Shown: positions 1 to 9,257 of the stretch, one piece after another
Layout: each line of letters starts with the position of its first letter
Numbering within the stretch: position 1 is the first letter of the stretch
DNA from: CAWIUB01 sp963839175
GTDB taxonomy: Bacteria > Actinomycetota > Actinomycetes > Mycobacteriales > Jatrophihabitantaceae
Direction: 5' to 3'
Length of the DNA: 64,000 nucleotides
Assembly: GCA_963839175.1 (NCBI GenBank)
Contig: CAWIUB010000010.1
Span: 62,001-126,000, forward strand
Position numbers and translations under genes: made by a program
The notes under the pieces: model-generated
Database searches by the model: none
Seen by the model: only the letters and a program-made list of their open reading frames with translations
Told to the model about the DNA's origin: nothing

Positions 1-2
1 TC

Positions 3-1166
3 ATGGCCAGCGTCACCGGCCCACTGGGAAGTGGCACGTTCTCGCCACCAATGTACGGGGCACAGGCCTATCTCGATTCGCTCAACGCTCGAGGCGGCGT
101 CGGCGGCCGCACGATCAAGGTCGTCACATGCGACGACGAGTCCTCCGGCGCGGGCAACCAACGCTGTGCCCATCAGCTGATCGACTCGGCTCACGTGTTC
201 GCGCTGGCCGCGACCAGCGTGCTGAACTACTCGGGGGCACCGTACGTCAACAGCATGGGCGTGCCCGACGTCGGCGGCGAACCGGTAACCACCGCCTACG
301 ACCAGTACCCGCACCTGTATTCGATCGACGGCAGTTACGAGCCGCGCAACGGGACGGTCGGCTGGAACGGCAAGATCCCCACCACGACCGAGATCTACCG
401 CTGGCTACGGCAGAAGCTCGGCGCCCGCACCGCGGCCGTCGTCTATTACAACCAGGTCGACTCGACCCGCTACGCCGGTCAGATCGAACAGGGCCTGCGG
501 GCCGAGGGGTTCACCGTGGTGCCCGAACAGGTCGATTTCGCCTTGCCCGACTTTGTGTCAGCCGCACTCAACATGAAGGCGCGGCACGTCGACGCCGTCT
601 TCGACGCCCTGGACAGCGGCGGCAATGGCGCGCTGTGCAAGGCGATCGACGCCCAGGCCGTCCCGATCGAGGCAAAGATCACCACGGTGCAGGGTTGGAA
701 CGCGCAGGTGCGCAGGGAGTACGCCGACGCGCCGGGCTGCCGTAACAAGCTTTACGCGACCGCCAACGAGCGCAACTACGAAGACGTCTCGATCCCCGTG
801 GTCAAGCAGTTCCGCGACGACATGGCCCGCTACGTCCCGAACCGGGAGGACCAGCTGTCGATGTGGGAGCTCGAGGGCTGGGCAGCCGCGCAATGGCTGA
901 CCGACGCCATCAGCTCGTGCGGTGCCGACGTCACGCGGCGATGCGTCGAGGCGTACCTGAACCGCGACACCCTCTACGACGGGCACGGCCTGATCCTGCC
1001 GACCGGCTTCACGCCCGAGCCGACCCCGCCGAAGACCAGACGGGAGTGCGTCAACGCGGCGCGCTGGCAGGACTCGGCGAACGGCGGCCGGGGCGGTTGG
1101 GTCACTCAGGTGCCGGACATGACCACCAACTGCTTCGATGTGCCCGTGCTCCTCACTATGCCCTGA
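3..1166 (+). CDS. Branched-chain amino acid-type ABC transporter substrate-binding protein, 5'-partial
   Basis: This is the C-terminal part of a type I periplasmic-binding-fold protein of the LivK family, which captures a small substrate outside the membrane for an ABC importer. Visible family features are the early segment GAQAYLDSLNARGGVGGR followed by IKVVTCDDESS, and the later alternating strand/helix pattern (for example ARTAAVVYYNQ). The visible 387 residues contain no signal peptide, so the true start lies upstream of the window and the M at position 3 is internal. It stops 3 bp before the end of the convergent livF gene, so the binding protein is transcribed toward its likely partner transporter rather than with it. 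The substrate cannot be read from sequence. Family call is sure; specificity is unknown. Confidence 0.85.
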   Translation: MASVTGPLGSGTFSPPMYGAQAYLDSLNARGGVGGRTIKVVTCDDESSGAGNQRCAHQLIDSAHVFALAATSVLNYSGAPYVNSMGVPDVGGEPVTTAYDQYPHLYSIDGSYEPRNGTVGWNGKIPTTTEIYRWLRQKLGARTAAVVYYNQVDSTRYAGQIEQGLRAEGFTVVPEQVDFALPDFVSAALNMKARHVDAVFDALDSGGNGALCKAIDAQAVPIEAKITTVQGWNAQVRREYADAPGCRNKLYATANERNYEDVSIPVVKQFRDDMARYVPNREDQLSMWELEGWAAAQWLTDAISSCGADVTRRCVEAYLNRDTLYDGHGLILPTGFTPEPTPPKTRRECVNAARWQDSANGGRGGWVTQVPDMTTNCFDVPVLLTMP

Positions 1167-1169
1167 GCG

Positions 1170-1853
1170 TCACGGGGCAGCCTCGCTCACCAGGTCGGCG
1201 GGTTCGCCGGCGAACGCCACAGCGCCGCGCCGCAGCACGTAGACGACGTCCGCGAGCTCGAGCGCAGAGTCGGTGTCCTGGTCGACCACGACCACCGCCC
1301 GATCGTCCCCACCGGTCCCCCGCAGCGCCCGCAACAGCCGGTACAGCTCACCTACGACCGGACGCGCCAGGCCACGGCTCAGCTCGTCGACGAGCAGCAT
1401 CCGGAACGGCTGGAGCAGCGCACGAGACAGTGCGAGCATCTGCTGCTCACCTCCGGAGAGCGTCCCGGCACGTTGTGGCCGGCGCCGCTCGAGGATCGGC
1501 AGCGCCGCGAACACGGCCGCGAAGTCCGCCGAGCCGCTGCCGGCGAACAGTCGCAGGTTCTCCTCGACCGTCAGCTGGGGGAAGATGCTGCGCTCGTCCG
1601 GGATGAGCAGCAGACCGGCGCGGGCCCGCTGGTACGGCGCCAGTTTGCCGAGGTCGCGGCCGAAGACGGAAATCACCCCGCTGGTCGGCCGCAGGAGGCC
1701 GGATAGCGTGCGCAGCAAGGTCGTCTTGCCAGCCCCGTTGCGGCCGAGCACCGCAGTGACCCGGCTGGCCGGGACATCCAGGTCGATGCCGTGCAGCACC
1801 TCGACCGGGCCATAGCCCGCGCGCAGGCCACGCGTCGCGAGCGCGATGGTCAC
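1170..1853 (-). CDS. livF: Branched-chain amino acid-type ABC transporter ATP-binding protein LivF
   Basis: A 227-residue cytoplasmic ATPase that powers a LivFGHM-type importer. It has Walker A GRNGAGKTT, signature LSGGEQQML and Walker B MLLVDELS followed by RGLA. The D-loop region is atypical: the usual DEPSxGL reads DELSRGL, so the Pro after the catalytic Glu is missing. The GTG start at 1853 overlaps the livG stop by four bases (GTGA), which indicates translational coupling and rules out the longer upstream reading frame. Last gene of the minus-strand liv operon. Confidence 0.9.
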   Translation of the reverse strand: MTIALATRGLRAGYGPVEVLHGIDLDVPASRVTAVLGRNGAGKTTLLRTLSGLLRPTSGVISVFGRDLGKLAPYQRARAGLLLIPDERSIFPQLTVEENLRLFAGSGSADFAAVFAALPILERRRPQRAGTLSGGEQQMLALSRALLQPFRMLLVDELSRGLARPVVGELYRLLRALRGTGGDDRAVVVVDQDTDSALELADVVYVLRRGAVAFAGEPADLVSEAAP

Positions 1854-2596
1854 GGCGGGTCTCCGGTCACTGATTCGGTTCGGATCTGCGCGGGCGGTCC
1901 CGAGCGCACGATGCGGCCAGCGGTCAGCACGTGCACCACGTCGGCGGCCGCAAACACGAGGGACAGATCGTGCTCGACCACGACGACCGCGCAACCGTCG
2001 GCCGCGATTGCTCGCAGCGTGGCGGGCAGCCGGGCCACCTGCTCGTCGTCGAGCCCGCTGGCCGGCTCGTCGAGCAGGACGATCCTGGGCTGGCTGCTCA
2101 AGGCCCGGGCGAGTTCGACGAGGCGCAGCGTCCCCGTGGGCAACCGGGCGGCGGGCTCGTCGGCGAGTGGCGTCAGACCCAGCAGATCGAGCAGCGCCAG
2201 TACCTGTTCCTCGGCCACGGTCTCGTCCGCCGCACTCGACCGGCCCAACAACGGAAACAAGCCGCGGCGACGGCGGTTCTCCGCTCCTACCCGGACGTTG
2301 TCGGCCACCGACAAACTGGAGAAGACCGCGATCCGCTGGAAGGTTCGCGCCATGCCCAGGCGGGCCCGCGCGTCGGGTGGCAGCCGAGTGACGTCGACGC
2401 CGAACATCAGCACCTGTCCGCCGTCCGGGCGCTGCTGTCCGGCGAGGCAGGCGAACAGGGTGCTCTTGCCGGCCCCGTTCGACCCGATCAGCGCCGTCAC
2501 CTGGCCCGCAGCCGCCACTAGGTCGACGCCGTCGACGGCCACCAGGCCGCCGAAGCGGCGAACGATGCCGCGAGCCTCCAGCGCGGGCACGGTCAC
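1850..2596 (-). CDS. livG: Branched-chain amino acid-type ABC transporter ATP-binding protein LivG
   Basis: A 248-residue ATPase, the second nucleotide-binding subunit of the importer. It shows Walker A GSNGAGKST, a degenerate signature region (RLPTGTLRLVELARAL, where LSGG-type Gly-Gly is replaced by PTGT), Walker B IVLLDEPASGLDDE and the switch His in VVVEHDLS. The GTG at 2596 begins where family alignment begins; a second in-frame GTG lies two codons downstream. The longer reading frame upstream is low-complexity and not homologous. It lies about 100 bp downstream of the permease gene and is coupled to livF. Confidence 0.9.
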   Translation of the reverse strand: MTVPALEARGIVRRFGGLVAVDGVDLVAAAGQVTALIGSNGAGKSTLFACLAGQQRPDGGQVLMFGVDVTRLPPDARARLGMARTFQRIAVFSSLSVADNVRVGAENRRRRGLFPLLGRSSAADETVAEEQVLALLDLLGLTPLADEPAARLPTGTLRLVELARALSSQPRIVLLDEPASGLDDEQVARLPATLRAIAADGCAVVVVEHDLSLVFAAADVVHVLTAGRIVRSGPPAQIRTESVTGDPP

Positions 2597-2699
2597 GAGC
2601 CGGCCGCCGATCGCCGGGGTCCCCGCGAAATCGTGAAGCGATTTCGTGGGGTGGGAACACACAACAGGAGCGCAGAGCGGAGGCCGGCGGGGTACACAG

Positions 2700-4631
2700 T
2701 CAGGGGCCCGTCCGGCGGGCGGCGAGGGCGGCGACCTGGCGACCGCGCTCGGTGAGCCGCAGGCCGCGGCGCGGCGGTGGCGCGGCGGCACCGGCCGCGA
2801 TGAGCCGGCTCACGGTCGCAAGGACGCCACCCGGCATCCGGCCGAGCAGCAGCGCCAGCACACCGACCAGGGCGGCCGACGCACCGGTCACGATCCCGGC
2901 GTCGATGCCGACGAGCAGCGCTGCAGCCAGGACGGCCCCGAGCAGATCGTCCGCACCGAACACGACCACGGCCGCGAACCAGAGCAGGCCCTGGATCGGG
3001 TCGAAGCTGGCCGCATCGAACGACTGCGCGCCCTCGACCAGCAGCGCGCCGCCGAGGCCGGCGAGCAGCGAGCCGACGGCAAACACCTGCACCTTGAGAC
3101 GACTCACGTCGACGCCGCAGGCTCGCGCGGCTGCCTCGTCGTCGCGGATCGCTAGCAGCGTCCGGCCCACCCGCCCCCGCCGTAGCGTCCAGACAACGAA
3201 CACGGCTGTTCCCAGCAGCGCAAGCTGCATGCCGTAGAACGCGCGGTCGCTGGCGAACGGCCCCGGCCGATGTACCTGAAGCCCTGCGGTGAATACCGGC
3301 TGGGCGAAAACGAATCGGCTCACCACCGCCCCCACGGCGAACGTGGTCAACGCCAGCGCCAGCCCACGGCGGCGGATGGCCGGCCACCCGGTCAGCAGGC
3401 CGATCGGGATAACCAGCAATGCGCCTACGCCGAGCGCCACCAGCCCGGGAATCGCCGGCAGCCCGGGGATTCCACCCTCCGTCGTGAGGGCGGCACAGAA
3501 CAGGCCGCCCAAGCCGGCGTATCCGGCCTGGCCGAGCGAGATCTGCCCGGCCAGCCCACTGACCGCGACGATCGAGACGAACACGACAGCCAGCCCGGGT
3601 ACCAGCAGCGCCGTACGCAGGTCAGCCGGGTTGAACCCGAGCGGGAGCAGCAGCAGGACGACGAGGGCCGCGGCTCCCCGTGCGCTGCGGCGGTCGCCCA
3701 TCAGCCGAGCAGTGACCCGGAACCGGTCTGTCACGTCGTCGGACGGCGGCAGAATCCGCGGCAGGATCAGCACGGTGCCGAGCAGCGCGACGACGAACAA
3801 GTTGCCTTGCGACGCGCGCAGAACCGCCCCAGCGACGCCGGTGGCGTGCAGCTGGGTGAGCTCGCTTTGTGCGATGCCCAGCAGTAGCGCGACGACCACG
3901 GCAACCAGCGGACGCGTGAGCACGGCGGCTACCGCCACCACCATGGTCTCCAGGACGACGAGGGTCGGCTGTATCGGATCGAGCCGTAGCTGCGGCGCAA
4001 GCAGCACGCCCGCAAGCCCGGCCAGGAAGCTGCCGAATGCCGAGCCGATGGCGGAGAGCCGGTCGGAGTCAATGCCGGTGAGTTCGGTGAGCTCGGGCCG
4101 GTCGACGACGGCCCGCACCGCGGTACCCAATTCGGTCCACCGGGTGACCGCGACGACCAGCAGGGTCACGGCAAGCAGCACGGCGAGCTCGTAGCCCAGG
4201 CCCGTATTCGTGTGAATCCCGCCGGGCAGCCGTGACGGTCGGACGGGAAACATCTGCGGCGGATCCAGCCGCGCGTCGGCGCCCCAAACCAGGTAGGCGA
4301 TCCCGACGCAGAGCACGAGCACGCCAAGCGCGGCAACCAGCCGCTCGGCCTCGGACGCACCACGTCGGCGCAACGGCGCGAACACCGCGGCGTCAAGGAA
4401 CCAGCCGATCGCCGGCGCCACGACGAGCACGTCGAGGGGCGCGGCCAGCCACAGCGGCCAGTGCCACTCCACCACCGCCTGCCACAGTAGGTAGGCGACC
4501 AGGGTCGCGACGCCGCCGAAGCCGAGATTGAAGACACCGGTCAACTGGTAGCTCGCGATCAGACCGACGCCGATGAGTGCCGCGATACAGCCGATCGCGA
4601 GCCCGGCTACCGCGAGGTTGAGGGTGAGCAC
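2700..4631 (-). CDS. Fused LivH-LivM branched-chain amino acid-type ABC permease
   Basis: One 643-residue polypeptide holds both permease halves that are usually separate. Residues about 1-295 match LivH (N-terminal hydrophobic helix, then ASYQLTGVFNLGFGG, the family's stretch after TM1-2). Residues about 310-610 match LivM (SGLAGQISLGQAGYAGLGG, the hallmark of that half). The two are joined by a short charged linker around DRFRVTARLMGDRRS. The extra tail after about 610 is Arg-rich and cytoplasmic. It starts with GTG at 4631, 8 bp after the stop of the upstream membrane protein. The fusion fixes a 1:1 stoichiometry of the two permease domains. Confidence 0.9.
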   Translation of the reverse strand: MLTLNLAVAGLAIGCIAALIGVGLIASYQLTGVFNLGFGGVATLVAYLLWQAVVEWHWPLWLAAPLDVLVVAPAIGWFLDAAVFAPLRRRGASEAERLVAALGVLVLCVGIAYLVWGADARLDPPQMFPVRPSRLPGGIHTNTGLGYELAVLLAVTLLVVAVTRWTELGTAVRAVVDRPELTELTGIDSDRLSAIGSAFGSFLAGLAGVLLAPQLRLDPIQPTLVVLETMVVAVAAVLTRPLVAVVVALLLGIAQSELTQLHATGVAGAVLRASQGNLFVVALLGTVLILPRILPPSDDVTDRFRVTARLMGDRRSARGAAALVVLLLLPLGFNPADLRTALLVPGLAVVFVSIVAVSGLAGQISLGQAGYAGLGGLFCAALTTEGGIPGLPAIPGLVALGVGALLVIPIGLLTGWPAIRRRGLALALTTFAVGAVVSRFVFAQPVFTAGLQVHRPGPFASDRAFYGMQLALLGTAVFVVWTLRRGRVGRTLLAIRDDEAAARACGVDVSRLKVQVFAVGSLLAGLGGALLVEGAQSFDAASFDPIQGLLWFAAVVVFGADDLLGAVLAAALLVGIDAGIVTGASAALVGVLALLLGRMPGGVLATVSRLIAAGAAAPPPRRGLRLTERGRQVAALAARRTGP

Positions 4632-4638
4632 GATCAGG

Positions 4639-5106
4639 TCACGACCCGAGGACCGGAGGCTCGCAGATCGGGCAGGGAGTCAGCCCGCGTGCGGTGATCG
4701 TCGCGAGGTCGACCAGAACAGCGCCCTGCCGGACCAAGGGGCAGGCGGCGCGGTGGTAGGTGGTGCCGTGCACGGTGGCCCACCATCCGTCGGTGTCCGC
4801 GGCGCTCGCTTGCATCGCGCCGCCCGGTTCCTCGCCGGCTTCCAGCAGGGTGGAATGCAGATCTTCGAGCAGTTGCCGGTCGTGCTCACTCCCTCGGGTG
4901 CGGGCCGTCAGCAGCAAGCCAGAGACGAGCAGCGCCGCGCCCGGGATCGTGGCTGACGCCAAGTAGGGCATTTGCCGCGCGACCACCGACTCCCCCGAGA
5001 TGCCGTACCAGCCCGCCACGAGCAGCACGACCCCGATCGCGGCAACTGCGCCGCCGAAGGGTGCGCCCGCCGCCCCGCGCAACAGTCGGCTCACCGTTTC
5101 GCGCAT
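4639..5106 (-). CDS. Two-TM membrane protein with C-terminal cysteine/histidine (Ada-like metal site) segment
   Basis: About 155 residues. Two hydrophobic segments near residues 20-40 and 52-68 flank a short loop, followed by an acidic cytoplasmic or external stretch. The C-terminus has YHRAACPLV and then LTPCPICEP, which resembles the Cys-rich segment used for metal binding in Ada-type domains. I chose the ATG at 5106; the reading frame extends upstream to a TTG at 5139 without a ribosome-binding site. It directly precedes the liv permease by 7 bp and may be first in that operon, but no transport role is visible. Function unknown. Confidence 0.6.
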   Translation of the reverse strand: MRETVSRLLRGAAGAPFGGAVAAIGVVLLVAGWYGISGESVVARQMPYLASATIPGAALLVSGLLLTARTRGSEHDRQLLEDLHSTLLEAGEEPGGAMQASAADTDGWWATVHGTTYHRAACPLVRQGAVLVDLATITARGLTPCPICEPPVLGS

Positions 5107-5219
5107 CGCCCCTGCCGTTCCGACATCGACCACCGCCAAGTGTGTATAACCGAGTTGACTGTTCCACCACTCGACGGGTGGCTGGGCGTGCGACGCGCGA
5201 ACGGCCAGAGGAGGAGCGC

Positions 5220-5729
5220 ATGCGCGGCATCCGACGCCTGATGGGGCTGCTGGGTGCGGCGGTGGCGTTTAGCATGCTGCTCGGCTCGTGCAGCAGCAGC
5301 TCGTCGCCGTCGACCACGACGACACCGGCCATCACCTCGGCACCGGCCTCGAGCACGTCCCCGTCCCCGAGCCTGGACCGGGCGGCGGCCAAAGCCGAGA
5401 TCATCAAGAACTGGGAGGCGTTCTTCTCGAAGAACACGCCCCTTGCCAGCAAGACCCAGTACCTCGAGAAGGGGCAAGCCCACCTCGCAGCAATCCGCCT
5501 GTTCGGCACCGACCCACGAACGAACCAGGCGACAGCCAAGGTGGTCGACGTGGCTGTCACGACGCCGACGATGGCGTCGGTGTCCTACCAGATCCTCCTC
5601 GGCAGCACGGTAGCGCTGCCGAACGCCACCGGAACGGCCGTGTCGGAAGGTGGCGTCTGGAAGGTCAGCGACGCAACCTTCTGCGGCCTGCTCGGCCTGC
5701 TCGGCACGAAGGCAATTCCGGGCTGCTGA
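5220..5729 (+). CDS. Small secreted lipoprotein of unknown function
   Basis: A 169-residue protein starting at the ATG at 5220, with a strong ribosome-binding site (GAGGAG) just upstream. It has an n-region MRGIRR, a hydrophobic core and lipobox LLGSC, so Cys about 24 should be lipidated. A Ser/Thr/Pro-rich linker follows to about residue 55, typical of actinobacterial surface lipoproteins. The folded part (about 58-169) reads like a low-molecular-weight antigen (Mtb12-like) or NTF2-like module: EIIKNWEAFFS, a central strand region ending SVSYQILLG, and a terminal disulfide-competent pair of Cys. No enzymatic motif is visible. It is divergent from the membrane-protein gene at 5106. Confidence 0.75.
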   Translation: MRGIRRLMGLLGAAVAFSMLLGSCSSSSSPSTTTTPAITSAPASSTSPSPSLDRAAAKAEIIKNWEAFFSKNTPLASKTQYLEKGQAHLAAIRLFGTDPRTNQATAKVVDVAVTTPTMASVSYQILLGSTVALPNATGTAVSEGGVWKVSDATFCGLLGLLGTKAIPGC

Positions 5730-5786
5730 TCCAGCTCGCGCGAGGAACGTCGCAATATTTGGGCCGCGTTCCGCCGCGGTACCCGC

Positions 5787-6053
5787 TCATCCGGACAAGT
5801 ATGCCTTCTCATGTGTTGCCGACTGAATCTGACCTGCGGCCCGCTCCAGCAGCTGCGACGCCAGGTCCGACAGCGCCCGCGCGGCAGCGATCTCCTCACC
5901 GACCATCGGCTGGCTCGGGTCGCGCGGGTTGCGGTAGGCGTCACCACGCGCACGGACGTCCGTCCCGTCGGCGAATCGAACCACGGCATTCGCATGGGTG
6001 TGCGTATCGTCCTCGTCGAACGAGATCTCCATCTGCCACCCCGCAGTGGACAT
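5787..6053 (-). CDS. DUF1876 domain protein
   Basis: An 88-residue protein matching the actinobacterial DUF1876 family: an N-terminal strand with WQMEISFDED, then VRFADGTDVRARGDAYRNP, then a helix with GEEIAAARALSDLA. The ATG at 6053 is preferred because GGAGG lies 8 bases upstream, whereas the earlier GTG and ATG in the same frame are too close to it. The family fold resembles a small double-stranded-RNA-binding-like alpha/beta unit and is often seen near stress genes. Its biochemical role is unknown. It lies just downstream of the dimeric alpha-beta-barrel gene on the same strand. Confidence 0.8.
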   Translation of the reverse strand: MSTAGWQMEISFDEDDTHTHANAVVRFADGTDVRARGDAYRNPRDPSQPMVGEEIAAARALSDLASQLLERAAGQIQSATHEKAYLSG

Positions 6054-6079
6054 CGTCATCACCTCCGTGGCAGATCTCC

Positions 6080-6688
6080 CTACCGCCCGGCGGAGACCAG
6101 CATCGGCTGGTGCAGGTCGAAGTAGGAGATCTCACCCATCAGCTGGCCCTCTTCGTCGAACAGGGAGCGCAGGTCGTCGGGTATCTCCATCTGCTCGTGC
6201 GCGCGGGCCTCGGCCTCAGAAGTGAAGTAGACCGCTTCGACATACCCGCCATCATCGGTGGTGGCGAACATCCCACCGATGATCTCCGGTCGCATCTGGT
6301 GAATCCGGTCCCCCGTCTGAGTCAGCAGGTCCCGGATCCGGTTCGGATCGGAGGTGTGGCCCTCCATGACCTGTACGAACCGTGCATCGTCCGAGCCGCC
6401 CTCCAGCCACTGCGAGACGTCCGGGCAATCAATGAACGTCGGCGGGCCGTCGAAACACTCCTCCATCTCGGCCCACCAGGCACCTTGTTCTGGACGCTCG
6501 CTGTTTCGCCGAGCGGCTTCTTCGGACTCGAACCGGACGAGGCCAAGGAACGTCCCGTCATCGCACATGCCGGCCGTAGTCCCTAAGTAGCCCATTGCGC
6601 CCGGTTGCAGGTCCCGCGTCCAGCGATCGATGCACTGACGCAGGCGTGGCTCGTCGGAGACTTTTCCTTGGAAGACTTGGATGAACAT
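6080..6688 (-). CDS. Two-domain ABM-like (dimeric alpha-beta barrel) protein
   Basis: A 202-residue protein from an ATG at 6688 with a near-perfect AAGGAGG five bases upstream. It contains two copies of a ferredoxin-like module: MFIQVFQGKVSDEPRLRQ at the start and FVQVMEGHTSDPNRIRDL at about residue 103. Each begins with the strand typical of antibiotic-biosynthesis-monooxygenase-like proteins. The second copy contains a region typical of stress-response proteins in actinobacteria (FTSEAEARAHE). No catalytic residues can be assigned. It probably shares a transcript with the DUF1876 gene, 26 bp downstream. Confidence 0.7.
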   Translation of the reverse strand: MFIQVFQGKVSDEPRLRQCIDRWTRDLQPGAMGYLGTTAGMCDDGTFLGLVRFESEEAARRNSERPEQGAWWAEMEECFDGPPTFIDCPDVSQWLEGGSDDARFVQVMEGHTSDPNRIRDLLTQTGDRIHQMRPEIIGGMFATTDDGGYVEAVYFTSEAEARAHEQMEIPDDLRSLFDEEGQLMGEISYFDLHQPMLVSAGR

Positions 6689-6880
6689 GACTGCCTCCTT
6701 GCGCGGCGATAGCCCGCACTCGGCACGAACCCGATGGCTGACCCGTCCCGGTTCGCCGTCGGCGGGCACCGACAGCCCGCGGCCGCAGCCACTATGAGAG
6801 AAATCCTTCGCCACCCGCCCGCGTGGCGCAAGATGCAAAGCGGGCGGGCAATGCCCCGTCCGCGCCGTATCTCGGTCACC

Positions 6881-7273
6881 TCAGTCGGTGACGACTTGCT
6901 CGCCGAGCGCCGCGCGGGCCTTGTCCACCTCGTCGACCCCCATGACGGCGTAGAACTGGTCGTCGAAGATGCGCACTGGCAGGAACAGATCCACGTTGAC
7001 CCCCGCGTCCGCGAGCTTGCGGAACGCTGCGGCCCCGGCTCCGGGAGTGTTGCTCATGCGTACGGTCAACGAGGTGTGCTCGTCGACGTCGTAATCGGCC
7101 TCTTGCAACGCGCCGCGCGCCGCCGTCTCGTCATCGGCGATGAACGCGATCCGGCCCGACGTGCCCTCGGCCGTCGCGCAGAGGATCAGATTGACGCTCG
7201 CCTCGGCCATCGTTTCGCACAACCTCGCCAGCTCGCCGGGCTGATTCGTCAGGTCAACCGTAAAGACGCTCAC
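6881..7273 (-). CDS. Tandem ACT-domain protein
   Basis: A 130-residue protein made of two ACT domains, which bind small effectors such as amino acids. The first begins VFTVDLTNQPGELARL (the Pro-Gly-Glu/Leu turn of ACT ligand sites); the second, at about residue 68, begins LTVRMSNTPGAGAAAFRKLADAGVN. No catalytic domain is attached, so it is a stand-alone sensor or a subunit of another complex. It starts at GTG 7273 with AAGGGTGA upstream. The nearest upstream gene on this strand is more than 300 bp away, so it is likely transcribed alone. Confidence 0.8.
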   Translation of the reverse strand: MSVFTVDLTNQPGELARLCETMAEASVNLILCATAEGTSGRIAFIADDETAARGALQEADYDVDEHTSLTVRMSNTPGAGAAAFRKLADAGVNVDLFLPVRIFDDQFYAVMGVDEVDKARAALGEQVVTD

Positions 7274-7603
7274 GTTGTGTCACCCTTCCGCATGTCGGGC
7301 ATGTCCGGAGCCGGTCGCTTAGCGCTGACCGTACTCCCGGGAATCCGCCCGATCGAGGGTCCAGAATCGCGTCGTCTTTAGGACTTCACCGCCGCCGCGC
7401 AGATCATCTACGACCCGGCACCACAAACGTCTCGACATTAGTGACCCACGAGATCCAGGTCGGACCTCGTCGTGTACTGCGAGCTGTGGGGGCCCCTTAT
7501 ACCGGCCCGAGAGCGGGCGGATGGCGGCCGGCGAGAATACGGCGGGCAGCCGCCCAGTTCGGGGCTAAGGTTCGCTATCCCCCACGCCGCGTACCATGCC
7601 AGG
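7274..7603. other. Non-coding gap between ACT protein and HNH gene
   Basis: About 330 bp without a convincing gene. Open frames here have no ribosome-binding site or family match. It must contain the promoter of the ACT-domain gene and the 3' end signals of the HNH gene. I could not place a confident -35/-10 pair or a strong hairpin. Confidence 0.5.
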
Positions 7604-9001
7604 TCAGAATGGCGCCGGTTCGTCGTTGGGCGGTGAGCCGGGCGGCGGGTCCTGCGCATCGACCGTGGTGTCGCGCGGCAAGTCAGCGGATCGGGATCGA
7701 TATCGGTGGCCGGTGGGACTGGTCCAGCTGGTGCTGCCGTCCGGCCTATTGGTGTAGCTCCAGCCGGCTTGGTGTTTCATCACGTGATGCCGGCGACATA
7801 GCGCCGTGAGGTTGTGCGGACCTGTGCTGCCGCCAGCCTCCCAAGGGACGGTGTGGTCGAGGTCGCCGCGGCGGGCGTCGCGTTGGCAGCCGGGGAAGCG
7901 GCAGGTGCCATCGCGAGCCGTGACGAAGTCGCCCAGATCCCGTGGCGGGCGGTAGGTGGTCCGGCCGTACTCCAGCAGCGCACCGGTGAGCGGGTCGGTG
8001 ACCAGCCGACGCCAGGTTCCCGTCTCGTCGCCGGCGAGATGGCGGGCCACGCTAGCCGGAATGGGACCGTGCCCGGCCAGCTCGCCCGGCTGCTCGTCCA
8101 ACCCGAGCAGGGTAGAGAGCGCGACGGTGACCTGCACGTTCGGCCGCAGCCCGTGCTGGCACGGCAGGGCCGGGTCGTGCAGCGCGGCCACGCCGAGGTC
8201 GACAAGCGCGTCGGCCCGGCGCTGGTCGAGAGTGCGTGGATCGTCCGCCGAGGTGACCGAAGCCAGCGCATTCACCGCGGCCTCGATAGCAGCTGCACCC
8301 TCGGCTGGCAGCAGCGCCCACAGCTCGCTCATCCCGTCCGGTCGCGGGGTGAAACACACTCGCCGCTCGGCCATCGCATCGGCCCGCTGACGGCGCACCC
8401 GCTCCGGGTCACTTGCGGCCACAGCTCTGGCAACCGACGACCGGAACGCTGCGATGCTCTGTTCGGGCGCCCTGCCCAGAACCCGCTCCTCCACGGTCGT
8501 GGTGGCCTCATCGTCCAGCCCGGAGACCGCCTCCGCCAAGATCACCGCCTGCTGATCGGTGATCCGGCCTGCGGCCAGCGCCGTCAAGGTGCCAGCCAGC
8601 CGGGTGGCCAGTTCGTGGCCCACCGCCAACGCCGCTCGCGCCTGCCCGGGACCCACCCGCAGCGCGCAAGCCACGTCCTCGCGCACCCAGCCGCGCCGCA
8701 AGCGCTCAACCGCGTCAACACCATCGCGGCGCGGGTCGCCTGCGTGCTCGGTTATGGCGGCTAACGCCCGTTGCCGCGCTGCCTGCAGCGACGCGATCTG
8801 CCGGCCCAACGCCACCAACAGATCAATCCGCCCCGCGTCGGACAACCGTTGCGGGTCCACCGCTGCCAGCGCCGCCGCCCCGTTCGGACCGGGCAACCCG
8901 ACGGCCAGTGCCGCGGCAACGTCATCCGGGCAGGACAGTGCGTCGAGCAAACCAGGAGGTGACGGCTCGTCCAACCACCCCGGAGGCTCTCGATCCGGCA
9001 T
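7604..9001 (-). CDS. DUF222 / HNH endonuclease (13E12 repeat family)
   Basis: A 465-residue protein with an N-terminal DUF222 domain and a C-terminal HNH nuclease domain, the layout of the actinobacterial 13E12 family that is often multicopy and mobile. The nuclease shows CRFPGCQR, DLDHTVPWEAGG, NLTALCRRHH and KHQAGW: two Cys pairs for zinc plus the catalytic His of DLDH. The start is set at ATG 9001, which has GAGG five bases upstream; an in-frame ATG at 9016 lacks one. No partner gene or flanking repeat shows recent mobility. Cellular substrate unknown. Confidence 0.85.
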   Translation of the reverse strand: MPDREPPGWLDEPSPPGLLDALSCPDDVAAALAVGLPGPNGAAALAAVDPQRLSDAGRIDLLVALGRQIASLQAARQRALAAITEHAGDPRRDGVDAVERLRRGWVREDVACALRVGPGQARAALAVGHELATRLAGTLTALAAGRITDQQAVILAEAVSGLDDEATTTVEERVLGRAPEQSIAAFRSSVARAVAASDPERVRRQRADAMAERRVCFTPRPDGMSELWALLPAEGAAAIEAAVNALASVTSADDPRTLDQRRADALVDLGVAALHDPALPCQHGLRPNVQVTVALSTLLGLDEQPGELAGHGPIPASVARHLAGDETGTWRRLVTDPLTGALLEYGRTTYRPPRDLGDFVTARDGTCRFPGCQRDARRGDLDHTVPWEAGGSTGPHNLTALCRRHHVMKHQAGWSYTNRPDGSTSWTSPTGHRYRSRSADLPRDTTVDAQDPPPGSPPNDEPAPF

Positions 9002-9257
9002 GCCATCCTCGAACATGTGAGCGATTCTACTGTTGCTAACGAGTGATCGTCAAGAGGGAATCGCCTTATTCTTCAGGGAGATTCCTTCACGAGTCGCTGA
9101 GAACGGCGCCGCGCGACTGCGTCTTCCGCGATCCGTCGCAGTCGCAGCTGAGCGAGGTGGCCAAGGGCGGACTGCTGACGGCCTGACCGGCATCGCGGTG
9201 GTCCTCAACGGACGATCGGTACCGCGGCATTGGCGCCAGACGGGGATGCGCGATGAC

